Notes: a model not told the origin generated them from the letters alone. Shown: positions 1 through 10,797, counted from the first letter of the stretch. The stretch: DNA of 64,000 nt from Archivesica marissinica (GCA_014843695.1 CM026401.1:46079477-46143476), one strand, 5' to 3'. A program made the numbers and translations.

Positions 1-104
1 TGCCTTGCCTAAGGACACAATCGTAACAGCTCCAGCGGGGCTCAAACTCTGGGCCTTTCGCACGTGAAGCGAACGCGCTACCACTGAGCTATCACGACTT
101 CCAC
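1..104 (-). mobile_element. SINE-C copy, head part
   Basis: Minus-strand tRNA-derived head of SINE-C, cut by the window edge. It shows the B-box-like GGTTCGA-type segment, the run of GCGTTCGCTTCA-type sequence, and the start of the body (cacaatcgtaac, ccttgcctaaggacac). Other copies lie near 5680, 34742, 48287 and 52905. Confidence 0.7.
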
Positions 105-209
105 TGAGTTAATCATACATAAATGATATTGAAGAGTAAACGCTCTTCGATTCATTGCTGATCAGTGAAAGATGTGTCGTGTGTTATAGTGATCTCTATT
201 TCACCTAGA

Positions 210-440
210 AACCATATTCTGCAAGCCTGTTCTACCGTGTGCCTGAAATACTGCTCGGAGGGGCATCAGGTATCTTATATCATGATTCCTACCAGGGGTA
301 TCGAATGCTTTCATGCTAGAAAGCTACACAGCTGGCCTAAGGAAGGTTGGTGGTTCTACTCGGGTGCCTGTCGAAATACTGCTCCGAGGCGCACCCGGGC
401 TCTTTCCTCGACCAATAATAGTTGGTGAGTCGCCTAATGG
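210..440 (+). mobile_element. V-SINE-like bivalve core repeat (two partial copies)
   Basis: The segment carries the recognisable bivalve core: ggttggtggttctac, gtgcctgaaatactgctcggaggggca, then a cctcgaccaataatagttgg-type end followed by gtcgcc. The core appears partly twice (around 230-270 and 340-430). Related cores sit near 29290, 34140, 35750 and 38090. The family assignment rests on memory of bivalve V-SINE/RUDI-type elements, not on a search. Confidence 0.55.
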
Positions 441-599
441 CCTGACATTAAACCCAACATTCAAACCAAATACATCATGATTCAAATTCTTGTGAACAGT
501 TCCAAATATGATCATGTTATATTAAACTTATATTTGATATATATCTTATCTTTTAGATATATTTCTTGCCTTAGTTAAATCGAAAATAACTTGTGTATG

Positions 600-616
600 T
601 ATGTATGTATGTATCA
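600..616. repeat. (TATG)n microsatellite
   Basis: Four to five tatg units. Confidence 0.8.
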
Positions 617-654
617 TTAATGGCGGTGACCTCACATTGTGACTGCATATTGAG

Positions 655-868
655 GCTTTAAGCTAGCACATTGTGAGTGGTGCATATTGGGGCTTTAAGC
701 CAGCACATTGTGAGTGCATTTTGGGGCTTTAAACCAGCACATTGTGAGTGCATTTTGGGGCTTTAAGCCAGCACATTGTGAGTGCATAGTGAGGCTTTAA
801 ACCAGCACATTGTAAGTGCATAGTGGGGCTTTAAACCAGCACATTGTGAGTGCATATTGGGGCTGGCT
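655..868. repeat. 34-bp minisatellite, about 6 copies
   Basis: The unit reads gcacattgtgagtgcat then attggggctttaagcca, with single-base variation between copies. It is not coding in any convincing frame. Confidence 0.85.
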
Positions 869-1011
869 ACGGCACAGGCTTGCACCCAGTGTAATTCAGT
901 GAAACGACTAATTTGTCAAGCAGATAGATCCTGGTGTCATTAAGTGGAGTTAGTCGGCTGGAATAAACTGGTTGGTGGGAGTTCTAATAGTTTACACATA
1001 TTACAATATTT

Positions 1012-1297
1012 GTGTTTTACGTTTATTTATCGTCGCTACCGGTTACCCATATGAGCGACGCCTCCTGAAGAGAATAGTCATTTTAGATTTTTGGAGGATA
1101 GTGCAATGATACAGACAGAGACCCATTCCAGAGTCTCCTCTTGTTCATTTACGTGCACGGTGTAAAGCACCGACACGAGACCTCGGTTTAACGTCCCATC
1201 TGAAAGACTTAATTTTATTAGGGTCAGACGGGGGATCGAACCTGCGATCCCTGGATTACCAGTCCAGCGTGTTACCACTGGACTGCAGATCCGTCTG
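1012..1297 (-). mobile_element. SINE-A, near full length
   Basis: The tRNA head is at the high end (cagtccagcgtgttaccactgg read on plus), with an A box TAGTCCAGTGG-type and a B box GGTTCGATCCC on the minus strand. The loop CTGGTAA in the head would give a GGT (Thr) anticodon. The body has the conserved cattccagagtctcctct segment, and the tail is the CGTCGCT...AGCGACG hairpin followed by ataaataaacgtaaaacac. The acceptor ends CAGACGG/CCGTCTG pair, as in a tRNA. Confidence 0.85.
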
Positions 1298-1312
1298 TAT
1301 ATTACAATTTTT

Positions 1313-1556
1313 TTATTATTTAACGTCGCTACCGGTTTCCCATTTGAGCGACGGGCAGTTTACCTAGCGACACCTTTCCTGGACAGGCTCCAGCAGTTAA
1401 CCAGTACTTTGTCCACCAACCTCCGTAAAGAAACTGCCAAATTGTTCATATAAATGAGACACGGTCTGAGCGGGGCTCGAATCCGTGACCATCAGAGATG
1501 ATAGGTTACAGTGGTATACAAGTCAGCGACCGTAACCACTCGACCACGGAGGCGGA
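1313..1556 (-). mobile_element. SINE-B (tail alpha), near full length
   Basis: Read on minus it has a tRNA-like head (ctccgtggtcgagtggttac), a body with ctcatttatatgaa and cttacggaggttggtg, and a tail with the same CGTCGCT/AGCGACG hairpin as SINE-A. Its tRNA head continues into a tandem array. Confidence 0.8.
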
Positions 1557-1985
1557 CCATCAGAGATGATAGGTTACAGTGGTATACAAGTCAGTGACCG
1601 TAACCACTCGACCGAGGAGGCGGACCCGTGACCATCAGAGATGATAGGTTACAGTGGTATACAAGTCGGCGACCGTAATCACTCGACCACGGAGGCGGAC
1701 CATCAGAGATGATAGGTTACAGTGGTATACAAGTCAGCGACCATAACCACTCGACCACAGGGGCGGACCCGTGACCATCAGAGATGATAGGTTACAGTGG
1801 TATACAAGTCAGCGACCGTAACCACTCGACCACAGAGGCGGACCCGTGACCATCAGAGATGATAGGTTACAGTGGTATACAAGTCAGCGACCGTAACCAC
1901 TCGACCACGGAGGCGGACCATCAGAGATGATAGGTTACAGTGGTATACAAGTCAGCGACCGTAACCACTCGACCACGGAGGCGGT
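1488..1985. repeat. Tandem array of a SINE tRNA head, 7 copies of 67 or 75 bp
   Basis: Each unit holds ccatcagagatgataggtta, cagtggtatacaagtcagcg and accactcgaccacggaggcg, which is the SINE-B head on the minus strand. Spacing alternates between about 67 and 75 bases, depending on an extra cccgtgac-type segment. Only the first unit is joined to a SINE body. Confidence 0.9.
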
Positions 1986-2164
1986 TCATATTACAATAAA
2001 TACGAGGCATCATATTTATACAGTTTATTGTGTTCAACAAAGTGATGACTATTTACATTATGTTAATCAAACAAACATATATATATATATAAACAATAAC
2101 AGTACATCTTTATAAAAACAATCTCTGATTTAGCGAAACTGATTCATTTTTGACAGCAAGCTTT

Positions 2165-2370
2165 TATAAATGGGCAGAAATCCTTTAAAAAGGGGCAGCA
2201 ATCCTTTAAAAAAGGGGCAGCAATCCTTTAAAACAGGGGCAGCAATCCTTTAAAAAAGGGGCAGCAATTCTTTAAAACAGGGGCAGCAATCCTTTAAAAA
2301 GGGGCAGCAATCCTTTAAAAAAGGGACAGCAATCCTTTAAAAAAGGGGCAGCACTCCTTTAAATAAAACG
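2165..2370. repeat. 22-bp minisatellite, about 9 copies
   Basis: The unit is ggggcagcaatcctttaaaa with one to three extra A bases. Confidence 0.9.
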
Positions 2371-2455
2371 GGCCACCATTCCAGAAGTGCATACTTTATA
2401 AACAACCTCACTCGGGGATGTACCTTCAACTTATAGTCTCAATTTGTTTGTTCTG

Positions 2456-2540
2456 TGTGTGTGTTTTACGTTTATTTCTGGAGGCGTCGCTCATATGGGC
2501 AACCGATAGCGACGATAAATAAACGTAAAACACGCACAGA
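2456..2540. mobile_element. Two SINE-A tails in inverted orientation
   Basis: gttttacgtttatt at the left and aataaacgtaaaac at the right flank one CGTCGCT...AGCGACG hairpin, so the segment is a small palindrome built from SINE-A tails. No tRNA head is present. Confidence 0.65.
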
Positions 2541-2545
2541 AATTG

Positions 2546-2930
2546 GGAACAGAACATTCTAAGTTAAAGTCCCAGTAGATATTAATCAAATGTATTGCAC
2601 AGATATACTATATCCCAAGTAACAGTAGCAGTTGTGATTAGTGTTGGGTTTTTTCCTCTGTCCAACCATTGATTCAGGTTTGAAGTAACTTTTGTAGATT
2701 TGCCCAGAAATGAACTGGTTTCCATAAAATTATAATTTGTAAATTAACTCCCTTCGTGAATTTTTATTTACATATCCTCAATATTTTTTTATAAAAACTA
2801 GGATAAAATTTCATATGAAATATAGTTTTATTTTTTCATCTTTCCGAAGAGAATAAATAAATGCAAATAGGGTCTTTAACGCATACTATGGGCAAGAACA
2901 CACATTACCAACAAGGCTAATCCAATATCT
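2546..2930. other. No recognised feature
   Basis: AT-rich intergenic DNA. No open frame, array or repeat family was recognised. Confidence 0.6.
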
Positions 2931-2950
2931 CACTTCAATAAGTGACATAG

Positions 2951-3405
2951 GTCAGTTACTGCCCTTGAATATTCCCTAAAAGTAAGTAGATCCTCTTAAG
3001 TGGTTTCCTCTGTTTTTATCATTGTTTCTTTTAGCTTAAACAATATTTTATTTCAATGAATATACATAGTATAATGATCACAATAAGAAAATACATGTGT
3101 TTCCTTTGCACAACATGCTATCAATGTTCACCCCCTTTCTCATCTTATAAGTATCATATTACTAAATCTCGACAGATATCCTACAATATATCCAATCTGT
3201 AAAAAACATGTGTTATCAATTAATTAACACGATTTTGATAAAATTGCATTTATTCTACCGAAACATCTTGTTGGGGAACAGCAGTAAAAACCAAGGAATT
3301 CCAACTAAAAGAGCAATATACATGTTTGGATATATCGGACTTTATTTGCCAAAAGAGTCAATAGAAAAGTCAGCGATGTCTCTCATTAGTTTAGGCTCAC
3401 GGACA
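2951..3405 (+). repeat. Dispersed repeat DR1, copy 1
   Basis: Contains the DR1 landmarks in order: gtcagttactgccc, tttcctctgtttttatc, tttgcacaacatgctatcaa, ctcgacagatatcctac, tatcaattaattaacac, and a terminal ggaattccaactaaaag with a gataaatcggactttat-like end. The same order recurs near 3888-4195, 5307-5665 and 43850-44275. No coding potential is seen; it is probably a non-autonomous element. Confidence 0.65.
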
Positions 3406-3419
3406 CTAAGATAACACAT

Positions 3420-3880
3420 TTCTCCCCACCCCCACCCACCTCTTATGTGCCCAATCCTCTGGTTCACACAGTGTAATGATACATTACGAATTACGAATGA
3501 CTTGCACACGTGTCTTCTGCGGCTGACAGTGCATGTATGCTGCTACAAGGCACATGCGTGACTATATATTCAGATTGTTGCATCTCTTTCCATTATCCAG
3601 GACGCAAGCTACTCCTTCAAAATAGGGAGGAATTTAAGGGAGAAGTTTGTATATTCAACATACAAACCTTCAACCTCAACTCAAAATAGGGGCAAGTGAG
3701 ACTAAATATGGGGAAGCGAGGCCGCTCAAGGCGACTAATTCGCCATCTAACGTGTGCCCTGTAATATCTATAATTCAATGTGAAACATACATGTATGGTT
3801 TGCTTAGTTTTTTGTCATATTCCTGTTCAGACAGACGGACGAGATTGCAGTGTATGCAACACATATGTCCCTTTCTATGA
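3420..3880. other. Unassigned intergenic stretch
   Basis: Lies between DR1 copies. No gene or array was recognised; the short open frame at 3647-3880 has no signal or motif. Confidence 0.5.
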
Positions 3881-3887
3881 GAAACAA

Positions 3888-4195
3888 TAGTCAGTTATTG
3901 CCCCTGCATACTCTTAATTGGTTTCCTCTGTTTTTATCGTTGTATCCTTTGCACCACATTTTAATCCGAGTTCTCATATTATAATTATTAAATCTCCGAG
4001 TTCCTACACACTATCAAAAGGATAAGTTTAATGTAAAACTTGGTTACCAGTTAATGAGGGACCTCGCTGTCGTTTCTATTACCTCCCTTGGCAGATAAAG
4101 TCCGATTTATCCCAACATGTATAGTGGGCCTTTCAGTTGCAATCCTTTGTTTTTACAGTTGTTCCATAACCAGATGTTGTGTTATGATAAATGTG
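3888..4195. repeat. DR1 fragments in opposite orientations
   Basis: The left part (3888-4055) is a decayed forward DR1. The right part (4056-4195) is a reverse DR1 starting with its tcgctgtcg and agataaagtccgatttatcc segments. The reverse copy is interrupted by the LINE fragment after 4195 and resumes at 5307. Confidence 0.6.
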
Positions 4196-4696
4196 CAACT
4201 TTTCGAAGCTGAACATAATGAAAGGATGTCTAGGGTAACTATACGTTTTCCAGAAATAAATGCTGAAAACACATTCAACGTTAATAAACCATGTGAGCTG
4301 TGGTTACTAGGGAGACAATTCCCAAAATTAAAATCTAAATGTTATACTGCTGTTTCAACCATAAACAAATTATTTTGTTTTAGCAAGTGTGAAACTTGTC
4401 CTAAATGTGACATGTTTGTTAATAATAGCAAACTACACATAATATACTCATGTCCGAAAACTGAGCATCTCAGAACTGCCCTATGGACAACTGTTTTTGA
4501 TCAAGCAGGAATAAACATGTATTTACGGTTCATCTCAAAGGATCCTATTACCCAAATCTGTGATTTGCTGTTAGGTATGTCTACTTATGAACTTGATGAT
4601 GCAAGCCGTGACAATATCCAAATTACAGCAGTGAATATATTACATACAATGTTCTATCGTGTGTATAACCATAGTGGGCTGTGGTACATGAATTAA
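4196..4696 (+). pseudogene. C-terminal end of a non-LTR retrotransposon polyprotein
   Basis: About 166 codons are open to a TAA. The visible motif is a zinc-knuckle-like CETCPKCDMF followed by HIIYSCP and an R-x-x-LW, as in the region after the reverse transcriptase of many LINEs. No RT core is present because of 5' truncation. The open frame extends back to an ATG at 4088, but 4088-4195 belongs to the interrupted DR1 repeat, so that start is an artefact. The clade cannot be set from this fragment. Confidence 0.6.
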
Positions 4697-5291
4697 TATG
4701 AATAGAGCAGAACTGTCCAATAATGTAGATAAATTGGCGAATTAAAATATGCTTGCCTTTTTTGCAAAGCGCAAATGCCAAAACCCAAACATTATTCGAA
4801 GGTAATAAATATCTGCGTGTAATAAATTGTTTATTTACAAATAAAATTAGCTTGTAACTGTATAATAAATGTACATGTCATTGTGATGGGAATTAGCATG
4901 GGTTCATCTCATATACTCTACATTATTCTATTCTAGTGTAGGGCTGTGTTCTGAAACAGTTCGTCAACTTACGATTTTTAATATTTGAGTTCCTGTTTAC
5001 ACCTTATGTTTCTTTTCGGTAAGGTGTACGATCGGGATCCGATATTATAGTAAATTCAATGTTCGATTTTGTTATGCGACGCTGGCAATTCTTGTCACAA
5101 TGTTACATATCTGTTATATTGTTTGTCGTGTTCTTTGTTTTTGTAATTACATGTATAGAGTTTAATTACATGATATCACAATGTTTGTTCGTATTCGGTA
5201 ATAGTTGTAATATTGTAAATGTATCTGTATTATACATGTATGTGATAGCTCTCCTATAATGGAGGATAATAAAGAATCTATCTATCTATCT
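4196..5291 (+). mobile_element. 5'-truncated LINE 3' end with 15-bp target duplication
   Basis: The target sequence gttatgataaatgtg occurs at 4181-4195 and again at 5292-5306, and DR1 sequence reads straight through once the intervening DNA is removed. The insert has an open C-terminal coding segment, a 3' UTR and a tctatctatctatc tail. This is the expected structure of a 5'-truncated target-primed insertion. Confidence 0.8.
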
Positions 5292-5306
5292 GTTATGATA
5301 AATGTG

Positions 5307-5665
5307 AGTTTATCAAAATCATGATAGGTAATTGATAAAAGAAATGTACAGATGTTTTAACCATTGGATATACTGTAGGATATCTGTCGAGATATAGTAA
5401 CATAATAATTATAATATGAGAAAGTGGAAGAAAATTGATAGCATCTTGTGCAAAGGAAACAACGATAAAAACAGAGGAAACAAGAGGACCTACAATCGTG
5501 TAGAGATTATTCAGGGGCAGTAACTGACCGATGTCTCTCAACATGATTTTGATCAAATTACATTTATCCTACCGCAACATCTAGCTAGAAAACAACAGTA
5601 AAAACAAAGGATTCCAACTAAAAGGACCAATATGCATTTCAGGATAAATCGGACCTATCTAGTTT
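5307..5665. repeat. DR1 remainder (reverse) plus a further forward fragment
   Basis: 5307-5525 completes the reverse DR1 split by the LINE: it has gtaggatatctgtcgagata, gcatcttgtgcaaagg and ggggcagtaactgacc. 5529-5665 is a forward fragment ending gataaatcggacctatc. Confidence 0.6.
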
Positions 5666-5679
5666 AGTTCATGCACATT

Positions 5680-5912
5680 TATTTTAGCTCGATTGTGAAA
5701 CAAGTTCCTACAGCTTATATTAATCACTCTCGAGACCTCATTCCTTCTCATGTAAGCCATCGCCATGAGGGAGAGAGAAGAGGCAATGTTGATTTTAAAT
5801 GCCTTGCCAAAGGGCACATATATCGAAAACAGCTACAGCTTGGCGCGAGAACCCCGGACAGTTTGCACCTTAAGCGAACGCACTACTACAGCGCTATCAC
5901 GACTTCCACTTC
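5680..5912 (-). mobile_element. SINE-C, divergent
   Basis: Tail beta is at the low end (ttagctcgattgtgaaacaag, then tattaatcactctcgag) and the head at the high end (gctatcacgacttccac). The body keeps catcgccatgagggagagag. Several substitutions in the head suggest an old copy. Confidence 0.75.
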
Positions 5913-6199
5913 GGGTTTTACTAGTCAACATCTTACTATACTGTTATGATGTGTTACGCCGAGACGAGCAGAAAACAAGACGCTCCTATAGTAGAAATAT
6001 TTTTCATGTACACATCAGGCTCGTAGGCACACTGAGGCACACCCAGGCAGCTGCCTCGGTTAAATTTTCAAAGCAAAACAAAATAAAAGAAAACTTAAAT
6101 AAAATGCCAAACTTATCCCTTTGCTTCGAATCGTTGTAAAATAAATAAAGTTTAAGTATTGTTTGAGTTGAAAAACACGTATAAGAAATTCCTATTGTT

Positions 6200-6453
6200 A
6201 TGTTATATTTCGGGTTTTACGCCGGCATCAGCACCATTCCGGGCTATATCGCCGGCGGGCAGTTTACCTAACAACACCTTTCCTGGGCAGGCTCCAGCGG
6301 TTAACCAGTACTTGGGTGCATCAACCTCCGTAAGAAACTGCTAACTTTTTCATATAAATGAGACACGGCCTGAGCGGGGCTCGAACCCGTGACCATAGGT
6401 TACAGTGGTATACAAGTCAGCGACCTCAACCACTCGACCACGGAGGCGGAGAC
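6200..6453 (-). mobile_element. SINE-B with alternative tail gamma
   Basis: The body and head match SINE-B, but the tail is tatatttcgggttttacgcc and gggctatatcgccggcggg instead of the CGTCGCT hairpin. A 12-base target duplication (attcctattgtt) is at 6188-6199 and 6454-6465. The same tail occurs in the copy at 40101. Confidence 0.8.
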
Positions 6454-6465
6454 ATTCCTATTGTT

Positions 6466-7252
6466 CACCATTCCCATGTATAGTGCACAACTTTAGTCTG
6501 TATCATGATTTGAACACATACCATTATCTGTTTCTATAGCAACGTCATGGGATTTGAAAACATTGTTCCTATGGCAACAGTTACTCAATTTGTACACTAT
6601 TTGAAATCGAAATGTAAACGTCATAGCTTTAACTACTAATCAATTCTACATTAACGCGAAACATTTTTGTCTAATTTAAAAATGTTTTTCCCATTTTTCT
6701 GAAAAATGTGCGAATGTCCATATTCGCATGGTGCCGGTCACATGAAAAAACAGTGGCGTAAAGAAGGTTTTGATATCTGGGCGTCCATATTTTAAATTAA
6801 ATTTTTAGATTCTACAACAACAACGAGACGTGATGCACACACACAGGCACAAGTTTACTGTTTGCCAACACATTTATCAAATAATTAAACTTCGTTTTGA
6901 TGCCACATTACAGTTTATAAAAATAGAAATGATTCCTCTATATATATTATAATATTATAAATTTCGGTAAAAATACAAGAAAATGATACTTTATAATACG
7001 TGTTGTCATAATAATGGGTGTGTCCAGAGCTACTCCAGACGCCACCATATTTGATGTTGGTGCGTCCATCGTCGGACCAGTCACGAATACGTTACGTCCA
7101 TGTAACAGAATCGATTGATTGATTGATTTATCTATGTTCCCGACGATTACAGGCTTGGTACACATCGTGACAATGAATTAGAACAGGAATAAGACTCTAA
7201 ACTTGTATGCAACTGAATGGATTTATAAATAATCATTGAAAGTTATGCCGTT
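6466..7252. other. 3' flank of gene 1
   Basis: AT-rich DNA downstream of the gene 1 stop codon. It probably includes the 3' UTR (7252 downward), but no canonical AATAAA was found close to the stop on the minus strand. No other feature was recognised. Confidence 0.5.
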
Positions 7253-8679
7253 TTAACCACTAAAACTGAACGAACTTAAGCCTCCACTTGCCCCCGGTCC
7301 CGTTGCACCAAATGTTTGTGCACCGGCTGCTCCGGCTCCTGTTCCAAAACCACTGAACTCAGTTCCTAAACCACTGGACCCGGTCCCGAAACTACTGGAC
7401 CCTGTTCCAAAACCACCGGCCCCTGTTCCAAAACCACCGGCGCCTGTTCCAAAACCACCGGCTCCTGTTCCAAAACCACCGGCGCCTGTTCCAAAACCAC
7501 CGGCGCCTGTTCCAAAACCACCGGCGCCTGTTCCAAAACCACCGGCTCCTGTTCCAAAACCACCGGCGCCTGTTCCAAAACCACCGGCGCCTGTTCCAAA
7601 ACCACCGGCCCCTGTTCCAAATCTGCCAGTCCCGGTACTAAAGCCTGGTGATCCTCCAGCCATTGATGCACCGGCCCCAGTAGGACCCTGTGGCCCAAAC
7701 ATGCCCTGACCCTGGATATTTGTTTGTCCTTGTGCACCCGATGTTGCACCAATCTGAGAACCGAATGCCCCACTTGCACCTGGTGTACCAGAGCTTACAC
7801 CTGGACCAAACTGTGCGCCTGGTGAACCCGGGCTTATACCTGGGCCAAACTGTGCACCAAATCCACTTGTACCTGCTGATGGGAACGATCCAAAGCGTGG
7901 TCCAGATGAGCCCCCAAATGATCCAGCACCACCAAACTGTCCTGGACGCCCAAATGTCGACTGAGGACCGGATGCACCAAAACCAAATGGCCTCATTGGC
8001 CCCCCAGTTCCAAAGGCACTACCAAAAGGGGATCCAGTAAACCTAGTTGCCCCATCGAATTGCCCAGGTCGACCTCGGAATATACCTGGACCACCGGCAG
8101 TAAACGTGCTTTGACCTCCAAATGGCCCTTGGCCAAAACTACCAGTTGGTCCAAATCCAAAAGGGCCTGTCGCTCCAGATCCAAACTGACTTGTCTGACC
8201 CCCAAATGATGTCCGTCCACCAAATGGAGTCTGTCCTTGGCCGCCAAATGCAGTTGCTTGTCCACCAAACGGTGATGGCTGACCTCTAAACTGTGATTGA
8301 CCTTGACCCCCAAACCCTGTTGTACCAGTTTGACCTTGTATGGCACCACCTGGACTATTTTGACCTTGTCCTGTGGGTTGACCTCCTCTAAATGAACTTC
8401 CACCAAACTGCATACCTCCTGCACTACCAAACTGACCTGGACGACCAGCCCCAAAAGGTCCCATTCCCATTGATCTACCGCCTGGGAAGCCTGCTCCACC
8501 AAAACCACTGGTACTTGGGCCTTGGGGTTGACCAAGCATTCCACCTGTACTCATCACCGCAAAAGTGTTTGCACCTGGACGTAAAAACTGACTACCAAAT
8601 CTACTCGGACCGGCTGGTCTCATTTGACCGAAAGATGACATCTGACCTTGACCAAAACCACTTTGACCTTGAGTCATGC
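7253..8679 (-). CDS. Gene 1 exon 6: Gly/Phe-rich FG-repeat tail, stop codon
   Basis: The exon begins after a strong acceptor (atttcag) at 8680-8681. Its first two bases complete a Gly codon left by exon 5, and it ends with TAA at 7253-7255. It encodes residues 651-1124. The first two thirds are an irregular Gly/Phe/Gln/Ser/Pro-rich sequence full of FG and FGG steps. Around 7395-7620 lie about ten near-identical 21-bp units coding the heptad GGFGTGA, followed by degenerate FGTGSSS-type units. The C-terminus is SSFSFSG. No cysteine or transmembrane segment is visible. Composition resembles silk-like, shell-matrix or byssal proteins, and also nucleoporin FG repeats, but this protein has a signal peptide. 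The coding units are nearly identical and differ mainly at one synonymous position, so copy number is probably variable between alleles. Confidence 0.85.
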
Positions 8680-9031
8680 CTGAAATACGAAAAAATAAAT
8701 CATGCCTAAAATATGGTTAAACAAATCAGTCAAATAGTTTATTATCAATCTATATGGTATGATATTACCAATAGTAATTAACCCTTTGCATGCTGGGTAA
8801 AATGTAGGCTATAAATAGTTCACATAATTGTAGCAGACGACAATTTATTAATGTCTTTTTCTTATTTATAGCGGAAATTCATTAAAATTGGGTTACTTTG
8901 TACGGACACCCTGGAGGGACACTTTACTTGTTATTACTTATTTGTTATTTCTTAATAGTTAAGATATATCTGAGTTTAAACGCGAGACTTACAAGCAGTA
9001 GTAACACGTACAAGTAAGGACACATGTCCCC
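8680..9031. other. Intron 5, 3' part: no further feature
   Basis: Intronic AT-rich DNA between the exon 6 acceptor and a SINE-A copy. Nothing was recognised. Confidence 0.6.
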
Positions 9032-9358
9032 CAGACGGATCTGTAGTCCAGTGGTAACACGCTGGACTGGTAATCCAGGTATCGCAGGTTCGATCCCCCG
9101 TCTGACCCTAATAAAATTAACAGTCTTTCAGATGGGACGTTAAACCGAGGTCTCGTGTCGGTGCTGTACACCGTGCACGTAAAAGAACCAGAGGAGACTC
9201 TGAAATGGGTTTCTGTCTGTATCATTGCACTATCCTCCAAAAATCTAAAATGACTAATCTCTTCAGGAGGCGTCGCTCATATGGGCAACCGGTAGCGACG
9301 ATAAATAATGGGTCTCTGTCAGTATCATTGCGACGATAAATAAACGTAAAACACACAC
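9032..9358 (+). mobile_element. SINE-A with duplicated tail
   Basis: Complete tRNA-like head (A box TAGTCCAGTGG, B box GGTTCGATCCC) and body. After the first cgacgataaataa there is a repeat of gggtctctgtc and gtatcattg followed by a second cgacgataaataaacg, so part of the body and tail is duplicated. Confidence 0.85.
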
Positions 9359-9483
9359 TTTGCAATATGACGATCTAACAACGTACTTAGTAATTTAGAA
9401 ATATGAATAATGCTAGTCTATGAATAATACTAGTCTATGCTGGTTATAGCAACATATTTAAATGACATACTAGCACATAATTT

Positions 9484-9718
9484 GGCTGTCCGATTAGCGC
9501 AGTGGTTAGCGCGCTCGCTTCTCACCAATGAAACCTGGGACCGGGAAGTATGTGAAATGGTACTGTGGTCGCCAGATCGGACAGGTGGATTTTCTCCGGG
9601 TACTCCGGTTTCCTCCCACACGAATGGCCACATTTACGCTTTCATCCGCGCCAACGAGAGTGATTGATAGTTGTTAAAACTTGCTTTGCAATCATTGTAA
9701 AATAAATAAAGTTTAAAC
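9484..9718 (+). mobile_element. SINE-D, full length
   Basis: The head reads ggctgtccgattagcgcagtgg then cgctcgcttctcaccaatg, close to a tRNA-Glu anticodon arm with CTC. The body has tccgggtactccggtttcc and cgctttcatccgcgccaacg. The tail gagagtgattgatag, cttgctttgcaatc and aaataaataaagtttaaac is the beta tail shared with SINE-C. Confidence 0.85.
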
Positions 9719-10180
9719 TAAGTAAATGATACACTGGCACTAAGTGGTTGCCCATCCTCCAATCAACTGTAGATTTACAGTTACGTTGATTGATACGTAC
9801 TGTGTGAGCTCGTTTCAATGTTTCGGGACACACCTGTATGTCCAGCTTACATGACAGTTATACCTATCTGGCCGTAGAGCCTACGTGTGGCACATTCGGC
9901 ATATTCCGGCGGTATGACGGATGCGCCGAACGTTCACGATAATCTCCGGATAACAATTTATAATATTTTTTCTATCCTGGCATGGTATGCCTAATTTGTT
10001 TGTATAAGCAAAGGAATTTGCCGCTTTTAAATCTGCAGTAAAACATGGTTGTGATGTCAAACGTGACATCATTTTACTAGCATTTTTATAATTTAGTGAC
10101 GTCATTATTTACGCTTTCTAAAAAAAATAACACCAACTATTGTTGTGGTTTTTAAATATTGTGGTCATGTTAGAATCGAA
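9719..10180. other. Intron 5: no recognised feature
   Basis: No array, open frame of interest or known repeat was recognised. Confidence 0.5.
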
Positions 10181-10189
10181 ATCATATAT

Positions 10190-10328
10190 GCAATTGCGTT
10201 ATTTATAGTCGAATAAAACATGGTTTGTGGTTCTGAGCGCCGGAATCAACCACTAAAACATATGACATGCGTGGCTAATTCCTACGCATCAGAAATATAA
10301 ACCGTGTTTTATTCGCCAATAAATAACT
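10190..10328. mobile_element. Hairpin-type MITE fragment
   Basis: gttatttatagtcgaataaa near 10198 is inverted near 10308 as ttattcgccaataaataac, enclosing about 100 bases. The flank gttagaatcgaaat is shared with the hairpin at 41137 and with the region near 61630, which suggests one family. Confidence 0.5.
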
Positions 10329-10504
10329 GAAAGACAAATATTATTATATAAGTGATAGTCTCGGGTATTGCGCAATACTATCTTTGTCGTGTACACTCGC
10401 GTATGAATATGTGTGCTGAAAAAGAGTTTGTAAACGAGCTCACCAATACCGGAAGTCAACTACATCACTAGATATATAGTTCGGTATATATTCGTGCAGC
10501 TAAG

Positions 10505-10797
10505 TCTAGCTATACAGTTATGTCGAATGGTATATATTCATCCAACCAAGTCTAAATATACAGTTAGGTAGTTTAGTATATATCCAACTAAGTATAGATA
10601 TACAGTTAGGTAGTTTGGTATATATCCAACTAAGTCTAGATATACAGTTAGGTAGTTTGGTATATATCCAACCAAGTCTAGATATACAGTTAGGTAGTTT
10701 AGTATATATCCAACTAAGTCTAGATATACAGTTAGGTAGTTTGGTATATATCCAACCAAGTCTAGATATACAGTTAGGTAGTTTGGTATATATTCAT
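10505..10797. repeat. 42-bp minisatellite, about 7 copies
   Basis: The unit has atatacagttaggtagtttg, gtatatatccaac and aagtctag. It shares its core with the 44-bp array that follows. Confidence 0.9.

Noticed and set aside
4088..4195. The N-terminal part (MADKVRF...) of the 202-residue frame
   Set aside because: This stretch is DR1 repeat DNA before a LINE insertion. A similar frame start occurs in another DR1 copy near 44237, so it is not a gene start.
9032..9110. tRNA genes (Thr-like, Glu-like and others) at many places
   Set aside because: The tRNA-like segments have paired acceptor ends or A/B boxes but poorly paired T stems, and each is followed by a SINE body and tail. They are SINE heads.
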